NCBI RefSeq assembly: GCF_012933655.1
Contig: NZ_JABBJJ010000078.1
Location: 1-41,830 of the forward strand
DNA: 41,830 nt
DNA from: Pyxidicoccus fallax
GTDB taxonomy: Bacteria; Myxococcota; Myxococcia; Myxococcales; Myxococcaceae
Direction: 5' to 3'
Positions 1 through 7,928 of this stretch are shown one piece after another. A program made the translations under genes and the position numbers. The first letter of the stretch is position 1. The number at the start of each line of letters is the position of its first letter. The notes under the pieces are model-generated. The model saw only the letters and a program-made list of their open reading frames with translations, made no database searches and was not told where the DNA came from.

Positions 1-96
1 GCTCGAGTCCGCTGGCGCTTCACGATCGAGGGCGCCCGCACCAAACTCGGGCGCGCGTACCCCCAGGCCCAGGCGGCCGTCGCCGCTGCCGCCTGA
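1..96 (+). pseudogene. 3' end of an IS630-like transposase (partial, cut by window edge)
   Basis: Frame 1 is open from the first base to a TGA at 94-96 and reads ARVRWRFTIEGARTKLGRAYPQ followed by an Ala-rich tail. The pattern W-R-F-T-x-E-x-A-R-x-K-L-x-R-x-Y-P is what I recall from the extreme C-terminus of IS630/Tc1-type DDE transposases. Only 31 residues are visible, so whether the element upstream is intact cannot be told. No terminal repeat is recognisable between 97 and 145. Confidence 0.5.
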
Positions 97-145
97 ACCC
101 CTCAGAATCTCTGTGCCGGGGTACTAGTGCTTACACAGCGCGGGC

Positions 146-760
146 TCAGCCCTGGTCCAGCCGATCCACGAACCGCACCAACTCCGCCACCGAGTCCACG
201 TCCAGCTTCTGGAGGACGCGGGCGCGGTGCACCTTGATGGTCTTCTCGGTGGTGCCCAACCGCTGGGCGACCTCCTTGTTGGTCAGCCCCTGGGCCACCA
301 GCGCGCAGACCTCGCGCTCGCGGGGAGTGAGGACGGCATGACGGGCCTGCAGCGCGGCTGTCTCGGCGCGGCCGGCGCGGGCCGCCGCGTCCTTCAGCAA
401 GGCCTGGGAGATGGCTCCCAGCAGTTGTTGCTCATCAAAGGGCTTGAGAAGGAAGTCCACGGCGCCGGCCTTCATGGCCCTGACGCTGGCCGGCACATCC
501 CCGTGGCCGGAGATGAAGATGACAGGCAGGTGGCAGTCCTTGGACGCCATGGCCTGATGCAGCTCCAGCCCGTTCAGCCCCGGCATCCGCAGGTCGAGTA
601 CGGCGCAGCCCGGCGCGTCTCCGGACAGCTGTGCGAGGAACTCGGCGGGCGAGGCGAAGGGCTTCGTGGCATGGCCGGCGGCCCGCAGCAGCCGCGTCAG
701 CCCACGCAGCACGGACTCATCGTCGTCCACGAGAAAGATGGTGGTGGGGACTTGTGTCAT
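146..760 (-). CDS. FixJ/NarL-type response regulator
   Basis: A 204-residue two-domain transcription regulator. Residues 5-118 form a receiver domain with the acidic pocket DDD (12-14), the phosphoacceptor Asp56 in VLDLRMPG and Lys106 in LLKPF. Residues about 138-200 are a LuxR-type helix-turn-helix (LTPREREVCALVAQG, then TNKEVAQRLGTTEKTIKVHR). The start is the ATG at 760, inside MTQVPTTIFLVDDDE. It overlaps the TGA of the kinase gene by four bases (ATGA), so the two are translationally coupled, and the longer reading upstream has no family match. The partner kinase just upstream in the same operon should phosphorylate Asp56. Layout resembles FixLJ-like pairs; the target genes cannot be told from the sequence. 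Confidence 0.93.
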   Translation of the reverse strand: MTQVPTTIFLVDDDESVLRGLTRLLRAAGHATKPFASPAEFLAQLSGDAPGCAVLDLRMPGLNGLELHQAMASKDCHLPVIFISGHGDVPASVRAMKAGAVDFLLKPFDEQQLLGAISQALLKDAAARAGRAETAALQARHAVLTPREREVCALVAQGLTNKEVAQRLGTTEKTIKVHRARVLQKLDVDSVAELVRFVDRLDQG

Positions 761-2676
761 GGCCAGAACTCCGTGTGCGCCGCGGGAAGCACGCACCGTA
801 ACAAAGCCCCTTGACCGGGAGGACTCTCGGCTTGCAAGCGGCCGCCGTGCGCCTCGACGATGGAGCGGCTGATGGACAGCCCCATGCCCAGCCCATGCTC
901 CTTGGTGGAGTAGAAGGGCTCGAAGATGAGGGTCAGTCGCGATGGCTCGATGCCTCCCCCCGAGTCCTGCACGCTCAGCTCCACCTGCCCCGGGACTGGC
1001 GAGGCGGTGCGGACCCGCAGCTGGCGCTGGCCCGCGGGGACATCGGCCATGGCATCCATGGCGTTGATGAGCAGGTTGAGCACCACCTGTTGGAGCTGGA
1101 TTCCGTCCCCCTTGACGGCGGGCAACGACGGGGCCAGCGCCAGCTGCAGGGTCGCGCCGCGCAGATGCATGTCATTGGCCAGCAGGCGCGCCACCTCGCA
1201 CACCAGGTCATTGAGCGAGTGGAACTCCTGCCGGGGCTCCCCCCGCTTGAGCAGCGCGCGCATGCGGTGAATGACTTCGCCCGCGCGCTTGTCGTCGGAG
1301 ATGATGTCCCCGAGGGCCTCGCGCACCTCGTCCAGCTCCACGGGGGTGGCGTTCAGCATGCGGCGTGCGGCCTGGGCGTTGCTGAGAATCGCGGCCAGGG
1401 GCTGGTTGAGCTCATGCGCCAGTGAGGCGGCCAGTTCGCCCAGCGCGGCCACCCGGCTCACGTGGGCCAGCTGGTCCAGGGTTCGACGTGCCTCCATCTC
1501 CGCGAGCTTCTCCAGGCGTTGGCGCTCGAGGAGCTCGGCCTGGGCACGCCTGCGGCGCCGGCGCTCCGCCACGAGCCCCCCGGCCACCAGCGCCTGCAGG
1601 CCGATGATCGTCAGGGCCCCCAGGACCCACCAGCGGTAGCGCTCCCAGAGCGTGGGCTCGTCGAAGGCGAGCCGCGCCCCGGGAGGCACCCGCTCACGGG
1701 GGATGTCCCAGCGCCGCAGCGCGCGGGCGTCGACCGTCAGCGTGTCCACGGATGCCGGATTCAGGGGCGCGAGGAATGCCTCTCGCGCTCCACGCAACAC
1801 GCGGGAGGTGAGCAGACCCAGCTGTTGGCCCACGGCCTCGTAGCTGACGAGCGCTCCTCCGACGAACCCCAGCCCCAGGACGGTCTCGTGGAGGGCGAAG
1901 CAGGGCCGGTTGCTGGCGGAGAGCAACATGCGTGCGATCTCGCGCCCCACGAAGGGTTTCCCGCTGGGATCGGTCATGAAGGTGAAGGTGAGAACAGTGG
2001 TGTCGTCCGGCAGGGTCCTTGCGCGCTCGAGCAGCTCGGCCAACGGCAGGTTGCTCAGGTCGATGAACTCCAGCCCCCGCTGCGTCAGCAGCGGTTGCAG
2101 CTCTCGCACCAGCTGCTCCTGCTGCGCGCGCTCCCAGGGACTGGAGCCGTTGACGAGCGCCAGCCTCCGTGTGCCGGGCAGCAGCTGCAGGGCCAGCTCC
2201 GCGGTGGCCCGCAGGTCATAACGCAGCCAGAGGCCCGCCACCCGCTCCGGACGAGTCTGCTTCTCCCAGAGCCGCTCGTCCTCTGAGAGGACAATCATCG
2301 GGATGTCCGGCCACAGCTCCCGGCGCAGCTGCAGGGCCAGCTGAATGGCGTCGGAGCGGAAGGCGATGAGGGCATCCGGCCGGCGCTCCCGGTACTTGGC
2401 CAGATACCAGGTATGCAGGGCGTGTGTGTAGGCAGGCTCGCGGGCCCAACCCAGATCCAGGCTCTCGACATCCAGGGTGATGGGGCCGTCCTGGGCCTCC
2501 CACAAGGAGGAGCGGAGACTGGCGACGAGCGTCGCCATGGCGGGCAGCGCCGTATCCTCGGGAATGAGCAGGAGCACGGACTTTCCAGCCGGACGCGGCT
2601 CCTGGGCAACCGCCTGGAGGGGCAGCAGCAATAGGCTGCATAAGAGAAAGATGATGCGCCAGGACATGGTGGACAC
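757..2676 (-). CDS. membrane histidine kinase with periplasmic ABC-substrate-binding-like sensor
   Basis: A 639-residue sensor kinase. A signal sequence (residues 1-25, hydrophobic IIFLLCSLLLLPL) is followed by an extracytoplasmic region (30-345). Its alternating strands and helices (SVLLLIPED, PDALIAFRSD, RLALVNGSS, TVLTFTF) resemble the ABC-transporter substrate-binding-like family. One transmembrane helix lies at 349-370, then a basic/charged coiled coil (371-403), a HisKA dimerisation domain with His421 in SLAHELNQPL, and a HATPase domain with N (LLINAMDAM), G1 (DSGGGI), F (IFEPFYSTK) and G2 (GLGMGLSIS) boxes. No PAS domain is seen. It likely senses a periplasmic small molecule or peptide and signals to the coupled regulator downstream. 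The first ATG immediately precedes the signal sequence, which supports the start. Confidence 0.92.
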   Translation of the reverse strand: MSTMSWRIIFLLCSLLLLPLQAVAQEPRPAGKSVLLLIPEDTALPAMATLVASLRSSLWEAQDGPITLDVESLDLGWAREPAYTHALHTWYLAKYRERRPDALIAFRSDAIQLALQLRRELWPDIPMIVLSEDERLWEKQTRPERVAGLWLRYDLRATAELALQLLPGTRRLALVNGSSPWERAQQEQLVRELQPLLTQRGLEFIDLSNLPLAELLERARTLPDDTTVLTFTFMTDPSGKPFVGREIARMLLSASNRPCFALHETVLGLGFVGGALVSYEAVGQQLGLLTSRVLRGAREAFLAPLNPASVDTLTVDARALRRWDIPRERVPPGARLAFDEPTLWERYRWWVLGALTIIGLQALVAGGLVAERRRRRRAQAELLERQRLEKLAEMEARRTLDQLAHVSRVAALGELAASLAHELNQPLAAILSNAQAARRMLNATPVELDEVREALGDIISDDKRAGEVIHRMRALLKRGEPRQEFHSLNDLVCEVARLLANDMHLRGATLQLALAPSLPAVKGDGIQLQQVVLNLLINAMDAMADVPAGQRQLRVRTASPVPGQVELSVQDSGGGIEPSRLTLIFEPFYSTKEHGLGMGLSISRSIVEAHGGRLQAESPPGQGALLRCVLPAAHTEFWP

Positions 2677-2800
2677 TCTGCACGTATGGATTCACCGTGT
2701 CCCCTTCCAGCGCGCGGTTGACGAGGCCAGGGCGCACCGGACGGCCAACGTCAGTCGTGGCACATCGGCAGAGTGACGGTGCCAGCGTTCCCGATGGCGG

Positions 2801-3003
2801 TGTAGAGTGACAGCAAGATTGAACCCTCACGCCACTGACCTGCGAACCACGGAGGTAGGCAGCGGAGGAGGCGATGGTCGAGCAGGAAATGGTGCGGCAG
2901 ATGCGCGTGCTGGCGGAGATGGGCTGGGGCGCCAGGCGCATTGCGCGCGAGGTGGGCGTGGCGCGCAATACGGTGAGTCGCTACCTGCGTGCGGGCCGCG
3001 CCC
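2801..3003 (+). mobile_element. left-end remnant of an IS21-family element (istA 5' scrap)
   Basis: From ATG 2874 the frame encodes MVEQEMVRQMRVLAEMGWG, then ARRIAREVGVARNTVSRYL, the N-terminal helix-turn-helix of IS21-type IstA transposases. The match stops about residue 43 (base about 3003) and the frame then runs antisense through the neighbouring hydrolase gene. AGAGTGAC occurs twice upstream (about 2770 and 2803), which would fit the repeated terminal sequences of IS21 ends. The left boundary at 2801 (TGTAGAGTGAC) is a guess. No istB is present. The element is therefore a scar left by deletion or recombination. Confidence 0.6.
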
Positions 3004-3005
3004 GC

Positions 3006-3986
3006 TCAGCGAGACTTCCGGGCGGCCCGGCACGCTCCTGCTTCATGCGTGCCGCGAGGCGCCTTGACGCCGAGCATTCCGAGAACCGAGCGCACAATCG
3101 CAGGCCCCGCCACCGGGTTCGCGGGGTCCACAGACTCGAAGTGCTGGCCGTCCGGGACCGGAATGAGCGTCGTCGTGTCTCCCGCCTCCTTCGCCTTCGC
3201 CACGAACTCCTCGACGAGCTCGAGGGGGACCGACGTGTCCTTCGTGCCGTTCACGAAGACCTGCGGGACGCCCAACGGCAGGAGCTCCACCGGTGAGCCC
3301 TCCTTCATCCGCGCGGCGATCTGCTCCGGAGTTCCACCCCCGAAGAGCTGATTCACCGCGTCCGTGTAGCGGGGGACCTCCTGGATGAATCGCGCCAGGT
3401 CCCCCGGGCCCGCCAGCGCCACCACGCCGCGGATGGGCAAGGGATTGGGGGTGTGGAGGGTCGCCGTCGGTGGCAGCCGGTGACGCGCCGCCAGCCACAA
3501 ACCCAGTTGGCCCCCCGCGGAGTGGCCCGTCACCACCACCCGCGAGAGGTCCAGCGGGAAGCGCTTCGCCAGCTCGCGCAGGAAATCCGCCGCCGCGCTC
3601 ACGTCCTGGAACGTGGTCGGCCAGCCTCCACCACCGCCCAGCCGGCGGTACTCGATATTCCAGGTGGCGACACCCATGCAGGTGAGCTCCGCCGAGAGCG
3701 GCGACGTGTAGTGGAGCGCCACCGAGGAGCTCCACGCTCCACCGTGGATGACGATGGCCACCGGGTGCGGACCGGGACCCTTCGGCAGCCGGAGGTCCCC
3801 GAAATGCACCAACTCGCTGCCGTAGTAGATGCGGTGGTCCGCTGGCGCCACCTTCGGCTCCCGGCTCACGAGGTCGTAGTAGAGCTTGAAGCCCTGCGCC
3901 CCCGCCGCCGCCGGGAGAGCGATTGCGAGCAGGGCGACCACCATCCGGAGCCCTCTTTGCTTCTCGCCGCGGGTGAACCTGTCCAT
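3006..3986 (-). CDS. secreted alpha/beta hydrolase (esterase/lipase of the BD-FAE/HSL-like group)
   Basis: A 326-residue hydrolase with an N-terminal signal peptide (MVVALLAIALPAAAGAQG, residues about 15-32). The oxyanion-hole motif HGGAW is at 81-85, the nucleophile elbow GHSAGG at 154-159 (Ser156), an Asp in NGTKDTSVP and a His in PDGQHFES, together the expected Ser-Asp-His triad. Substrate is unknown; relatives cleave acyl esters of sugars or small alcohols. ATG 3986 has AAGGAGG ten bases upstream; ATG 3992 (MSMD) is an alternative only four bases from it. The last about 12 residues (EAGACRAARKSR) lie next to the IS21 scrap and may be junction-derived sequence replacing the native C-terminus. 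Confidence 0.85.
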   Translation of the reverse strand: MDRFTRGEKQRGLRMVVALLAIALPAAAGAQGFKLYYDLVSREPKVAPADHRIYYGSELVHFGDLRLPKGPGPHPVAIVIHGGAWSSSVALHYTSPLSAELTCMGVATWNIEYRRLGGGGGWPTTFQDVSAAADFLRELAKRFPLDLSRVVVTGHSAGGQLGLWLAARHRLPPTATLHTPNPLPIRGVVALAGPGDLARFIQEVPRYTDAVNQLFGGGTPEQIAARMKEGSPVELLPLGVPQVFVNGTKDTSVPLELVEEFVAKAKEAGDTTTLIPVPDGQHFESVDPANPVAGPAIVRSVLGMLGVKAPRGTHEAGACRAARKSR

Positions 3987-4309
3987 CGACATCTCTCCTC
4001 CTTGGAACCGCAAAGCGTGTCAACTCCGCGTGACATCCTGCTGCACCCGAACACGGGCTTCGAGTACCGAGCGAAACGGAACAAGGCAAGTCCCGGCCCA
4101 TGGTGGCCTCTCGCGACTCCGGCCCTCCGGCCGAGGTCCTGTCGCACGTGGATTCAAGGTTCCATCATTCATGTAAATCAAGATTAACTTGTATTTCACT
4201 TTACGGCCGGCATTCCCAATGTGATGCTCGCGTGGCTTCACCGGTGTCGACAGTGGAGCAAGGCCAGACGCAAGGAAACGGCGCGAAGGAATGCTGGAGG
4301 AGTGAAAAC

Positions 4310-6352
4310 ATGCACATCATCGACCACTTCGGAAAAGAACCGCGGCGTGGGTCAGCTTTGATAGCCTGTCTTTGCCTGATGGTGTTCTCCACCCCTGCAG
4401 CGGCGACCGACATCCATGTCGCCACCACCGGAAATGACACGGCGGGCGACGGTTCGTCCGGCAGCCCCTTCAGGACGATTTTGAAAGCCTCGCAGGTCGC
4501 CACTCCCGGCGCGACCATTCATGTCGCCCCGGGAACCTACAGCGGCGGCTTCATGACCACCAAGAGCGGAATGGCAGGTGCCCGCATCCGCTACGTCTCC
4601 GACACGGATGCCGCCACCGGAGCGAGAGCCAGGATCGTCCCGCCGAACAGCACCGCGACGACAGGGAGCATCTGGGAGAACCGCGGTGCCTACGTCGACA
4701 TCGAAGGGTTCGAGTTCGATGGCACGGGCACCAAGATGCCGAATGGCCTGATCAACCAGGGCTCCTACGTGACCATCAAGAACAACCACGTCCATCACAT
4801 CGTTCATGGACCCGGCCAGCTGTGCAACGGGGCGGGAGGCTCCGGCATCAACATCCACGACTACGACATTCCCGGCCTGATGACAGGCACGGTGGTGACC
4901 GGGAATCGGGTCCACGACATCGGCTACACCTGCGACAAGATCCAGAACATCTACATCAGCACCCGGGCCACGGTCACGAACAACGTCTCCTACAACAATC
5001 CCGGCGGGGCAGGCATTCATCTCTGGCATGACGCCCGCTACGTCACGATTGCGAACAACACGGTCGCCAACACGTGGATGGGCATCATCGTCGGCGGCGG
5101 CAACTACTACGAGACCAACGGCCCCGCCGATTACGTGGATGTGTCCAACAACATCGTCTACGACAACGACTACGGCATCTCGTTGCAGGGGCAGACCGGG
5201 ACGCACAACACGTACACGAACAATCTGGTGTACCAGAACAGCATCTACCACTTCAGCCCCGGCGCGGTTCATACCGGGACGGTCATCGCGACTCCCCAAT
5301 TCGTGAACTACGCCGAAAGGGATTTCCACCTGGCGCCCGGCTCGCCGGCGATTGACCGAGGCTCCCCGACCTTTGCACCGTCCGTCGACCTGGATGGCAA
5401 TGCCCGCCCCGCCGGCCCCGCGTATGACATCGGGGCCTACGAGTACGGCGCCTCTTCTCCTTCCGGTCAGACGCTCACGTTCTGGGAGAAGGACAGCGAG
5501 GCCGGCACCACCTCCGGCTATTGGTACAAGCAAGCGCTCGTGGATGGCGTGGTCGTGTGGGAGAGCGACGTCACCGCGGATGGCACCGCCTGGCAGTCGC
5601 ACTCGGTCAGAATCCATCCCGCGGGCTCGCATTTCGAGCTCCAGTTCAGGCTGGTCAGCAAGGCCGGCGTCTCGAACTACCCCATCTCCTTCAATGTGGA
5701 TGATGTCGCCATCAATGGCGCGACCCTCGTGAACGCGGACTTCGAGTCCACGACGGGGTGGACCTATGCCGAGAACCGAGCAGCCTTCACGGGCGCGTAT
5801 GACACCGCATTCCATGGGGGCGCGAAGTCGTACAAGCTGTCCTATCCGGGCGCCACGGCCTCCACTGCGGGGGACAACAGCAGCATCTCGCAGACGGTGA
5901 GCACGAGGAAGACGCTCACGTTCTGGGAGAAGGACAGCGAGGCCGGCACGACGGCCGGATACTGGTTCAAGCAAGCGCTCATCGATGGCGTGGTCGTGTG
6001 GGAGAGTGACGTCACGGCGGATGGCACCGCCTGGCAGTCGCACACGGTCACCATCGCGCCGGCCAGCCCCAGCTTCGTGCTCCAGTTCAGGCTGATCAGC
6101 AAGGCGGGCGTCTCGAACTATCCCATCTCCGTCAACATCGATGACGTGGCGATCGACGGAGTGACCGTCACGAACGCGGACTTCGAGACGGCGACGGGAT
6201 GGACCTACACCGAGAACAAGGCAGCCTTTACTGGCAGCTACGACACAGCCGCTCCCCATGGCGGGACGGCGTCGTACAAGTTGTTCTATCCGGGAGCGAC
6301 GTCTTCGGCCGCGGGTGATAACAGCGCTCTCTCGCAAACCCTGGCGAACTGA
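4310..6352 (+). CDS. secreted right-handed beta-helix protein with choice-of-anchor Q motif and duplicated C-terminal domain
   Basis: A 680-residue exported protein. GGAGGAG lies 6-12 bases before ATG 4310, and the signal peptide (ALIACLCLMVFSTPAAA) ends near residue 32. DIHVATTGNDTAGDGSSGSP opens a parallel beta-helix (about 35-350) rich in NNxVxxN turns (IKNNHVHHI, VTNNVSYNNP, IANNTVANT, VSNNIVYDN), as in polysaccharide lyases and surface adhesins. It closes with DFHLAPGSPAIDRG...DIGAYEYG (about 345-382), the so-called choice-of-anchor Q pattern. Residues 388-680 are two tandem copies of a 147-residue beta-rich domain beginning LTFWEKDSEAGT and containing FQLR/VDDVAI/FES-TGWTY segments, reminiscent of carbohydrate-binding jelly rolls. 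No catalytic residues could be assigned, so enzyme versus adhesin stays open. Confidence 0.85.
   Translation: MHIIDHFGKEPRRGSALIACLCLMVFSTPAAATDIHVATTGNDTAGDGSSGSPFRTILKASQVATPGATIHVAPGTYSGGFMTTKSGMAGARIRYVSDTDAATGARARIVPPNSTATTGSIWENRGAYVDIEGFEFDGTGTKMPNGLINQGSYVTIKNNHVHHIVHGPGQLCNGAGGSGINIHDYDIPGLMTGTVVTGNRVHDIGYTCDKIQNIYISTRATVTNNVSYNNPGGAGIHLWHDARYVTIANNTVANTWMGIIVGGGNYYETNGPADYVDVSNNIVYDNDYGISLQGQTGTHNTYTNNLVYQNSIYHFSPGAVHTGTVIATPQFVNYAERDFHLAPGSPAIDRGSPTFAPSVDLDGNARPAGPAYDIGAYEYGASSPSGQTLTFWEKDSEAGTTSGYWYKQALVDGVVVWESDVTADGTAWQSHSVRIHPAGSHFELQFRLVSKAGVSNYPISFNVDDVAINGATLVNADFESTTGWTYAENRAAFTGAYDTAFHGGAKSYKLSYPGATASTAGDNSSISQTVSTRKTLTFWEKDSEAGTTAGYWFKQALIDGVVVWESDVTADGTAWQSHTVTIAPASPSFVLQFRLISKAGVSNYPISVNIDDVAIDGVTVTNADFETATGWTYTENKAAFTGSYDTAAPHGGTASYKLFYPGATSSAAGDNSALSQTLAN
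5471..6352 (+). repeat. two-unit tandem 441-bp coding duplication
   Basis: Units 5471-5911 and 5912-6352 are in frame (147 codons each) and end exactly at the stop codon. Long stretches are identical at DNA level, for example the first 35 bases of each unit, and GTGGTCGTGTGGGAGAG recurs at the same offset. Most differences are single-base, partly silent. This indicates a fairly recent duplication of a C-terminal domain. Confidence 0.9.
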
Positions 6353-6386
6353 ACGACCGGGCGTCGTTCTCGGACGGCCTCATGCC

Positions 6387-6410
6387 GCGCGTCGAGGAGC
6401 GTCGACGCGC
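6387..6410. terminator. hairpin between convergent genes
   Basis: GCGCGTCGA (6387-6395) pairs perfectly with TCGACGCGC (6402-6410) around a six-base loop, in the gap between the beta-helix gene and the opposing YdeI-like gene. A smaller stem AACGAC/GTCGTT lies at 6352-6368. There is no T-tract, so intrinsic termination is only suggested by position. Confidence 0.4.
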
Positions 6411-6487
6411 ACACGTCGATGAAGAGCGAGGGTCTTCAGGACGCCAACACCTACGTCAGCTGAAGAAGCCGCGCCAGCCATGATGGC

Positions 6488-7111
6488 CTACCGCTCGTTG
6501 AAACCACGGCCGGACAGGATGTCCGGCGCACACCGGTCGACCCGTCGCTCGCGCGTCTCGCTCTGCTTCGCGCCGGAAATGTGGAGGATGTGGCTCCGCT
6601 GTCGGCCCGGGGTGAGCGCTTCGAACGCCCGCCGCAGGGCGGGGTCGGCCGCGAGCCTGCGCTCGAGCTCGACGGGCACCGGCTCGGGCGCGGCCTTGGG
6701 CGCCACCTTCGTCCCCGCGCGCTCCAGCGCGATGGCCTGGTCGACGAGCCGCCTGGCGACAGGGCGTCTTGCGATGACGTCCTCGACGGACTGGAACTTG
6801 AGGAACCGCGCAAACCTCGAGTTCGGACCGGGACTCTCCAGCACACCTGCGTCGTCGACGAGCGCCGCGCCCTTGAAGAACTGGAGCGCGCAGTACTCCT
6901 TGAACGCCGTCACCATGACGACGTTCTTGCCGCCCAGCGTGTAGCAGGGGCAGCCCCACTTCATCTCCTCGACCAGGCCGCTGGCCAGGACAAGCTCGCG
7001 CAGGGCTTCGAGCGCCTTCGTCCAGCGATGCACCTTGCACGCCGGCGTCTTGTAGTGCTCGCAGCGGCCACAGCCGTCCCGGAGGTAGGAATCGACGCTC
7101 GTGTTGTTCAT
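6488..7111 (-). CDS. YdeI/OmpD-associated family protein (DUF1801-like fold)
   Basis: A 207-residue cytoplasmic protein. The first about 30 residues hold a CxxC-type pair (CGRCEHYKTPAC). LRELVLASGLVEEMKWGCPCYT is the conserved opening of the YdeI/DUF1801 domain, followed by NVVMVTAFKEYCALQFFKGA. The C-terminal part (about 140-207) has the LTPGRQRSHILHISGAKQSETRERR helix-rich tail typical of YdeI proteins, in which YAAF/GR-R residues are conserved. Biochemical role is unknown; E. coli YdeI is linked to resistance to cationic peptides. ATG 7111 has AGAGGAG seven bases upstream. The gene diverges from the ECF41 operon; the 220-bp gap holds promoters for both. Confidence 0.8.
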   Translation of the reverse strand: MNNTSVDSYLRDGCGRCEHYKTPACKVHRWTKALEALRELVLASGLVEEMKWGCPCYTLGGKNVVMVTAFKEYCALQFFKGAALVDDAGVLESPGPNSRFARFLKFQSVEDVIARRPVARRLVDQAIALERAGTKVAPKAAPEPVPVELERRLAADPALRRAFEALTPGRQRSHILHISGAKQSETRERRVDRCAPDILSGRGFNER

Positions 7112-7264
7112 GGCTCCTCTTTGCTCCACGACGGTTCTGGCCACCGCCGGCCAACCCCGCCGGTGGAGGGTATCGCTGGAACCCTCCCGATGCGCGTTCT
7201 GCCGGGCCCCGTACGCGAAGGGAGCATGTAGGAAGAGGTCGGAGTAGAGAATAGCCGGCCCGGA

Positions 7265-7291
7265 TGTCACATCCCGCGAGCGGCCGGTGTC
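7265..7291 (+). promoter_or_regulatory. candidate ECF41-type autoregulated promoter
   Basis: TGTCACA (7265-7271) matches the -35 element I recall for ECF41 sigma factors. After a 16-base spacer TGTC stands at 7288-7291, one mismatch from the reported -10 CGTC; an exact CGTC at 7299-7302 is spaced 27 bases, which is too far. The site is about 40 bases upstream of the decarboxylase start, so the sigma factor probably transcribes its own operon. Confidence 0.55.
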
Positions 7292-7331
7292 TCCAGGTCG
7301 TCGGAACCCGATACGGACACCAGGAGAAGAC

Positions 7332-7928
7332 ATGACCTCGACCAGGATTCCCCCGAAGGAGATCACCGGGCTCTACGGCGCGATGGTGAAGAAGTTCGCC
7401 AGCCGGATGTTCGGGCAGGTCCCCCAGTCGCTCGGCGTGATGTGGCACCACCTGCCAGTGCTCAAGGCCAGCATGGGCTTCGGGCAGAAGCTCCAGAAGT
7501 GGGACCGGTGCGACGAGAGCCTGAAGTCGTACGCGCACATGGCGGTGGCGTCGCTGGTGGGCTGCTCGTGGTGCCTGGACTTCAACTACTTCATGGCCCG
7601 CAACCGTGGGTTGGACGTGGACAAGGCGAGGGAGATTCCGCGGTGGCGGGAGTCGGACGTGTTCACCCCGCTGGAGCGGGAGGTGCTGGCGTATGCCGAG
7701 GCGATGAGCCAGACGCCCCCCACGGTGACCGACGAGATGGTCGCGAGCCTGAGAGAGCGGCTCGGTGCCGCGGCGCTCATCGAGCTCACCACGGTCATCG
7801 GGTTCGCCAACCTGACAACCCGCTCCAACACCGCCCTGGGCATCGAGTCGGAGGGCTTCGCCGCCTCGTGCGGCCTGAAGCCGATGGCCCAGCCGAGCGC
7901 ACGGCTGGCGGGAGCGTCCGCGTCATGA
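7332..7928 (+). CDS. carboxymuconolactone decarboxylase/AhpD-like protein (ECF41 partner)
   Basis: A 198-residue all-helical protein of the CMD/AhpD superfamily. The redox-type motif C78-S-W-C81 sits in HMAVASLVGCSWCLDFNYF, and the helical half LERFVLAYAEAMSQTPPTVTD-like segment (about 112-135) follows. Members act as peroxidatic disulfide reductases or decarboxylases; those next to ECF41 sigma genes have no defined substrate. ATG 7332 is preceded by CAGGAGA at 7321-7327. Its TGA overlaps the start of the sigma gene by four bases (7925-7928), so the two are one translationally coupled unit. The usual histidine after CxxC in AhpD-type active sites is replaced here (CSWCLDFN), as I recall for the ECF41-linked subgroup. 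Confidence 0.87.
   Translation: MTSTRIPPKEITGLYGAMVKKFASRMFGQVPQSLGVMWHHLPVLKASMGFGQKLQKWDRCDESLKSYAHMAVASLVGCSWCLDFNYFMARNRGLDVDKAREIPRWRESDVFTPLEREVLAYAEAMSQTPPTVTDEMVASLRERLGAAALIELTTVIGFANLTTRSNTALGIESEGFAASCGLKPMAQPSARLAGASAS

Noticed and set aside
4352..6337. Long minus-strand open frame opposite the beta-helix gene
   Set aside because: It is antisense to a gene with signal peptide, clear domain pattern and ribosome site; its Arg/Asp/Val-rich composition is a by-product of GC-rich third positions.
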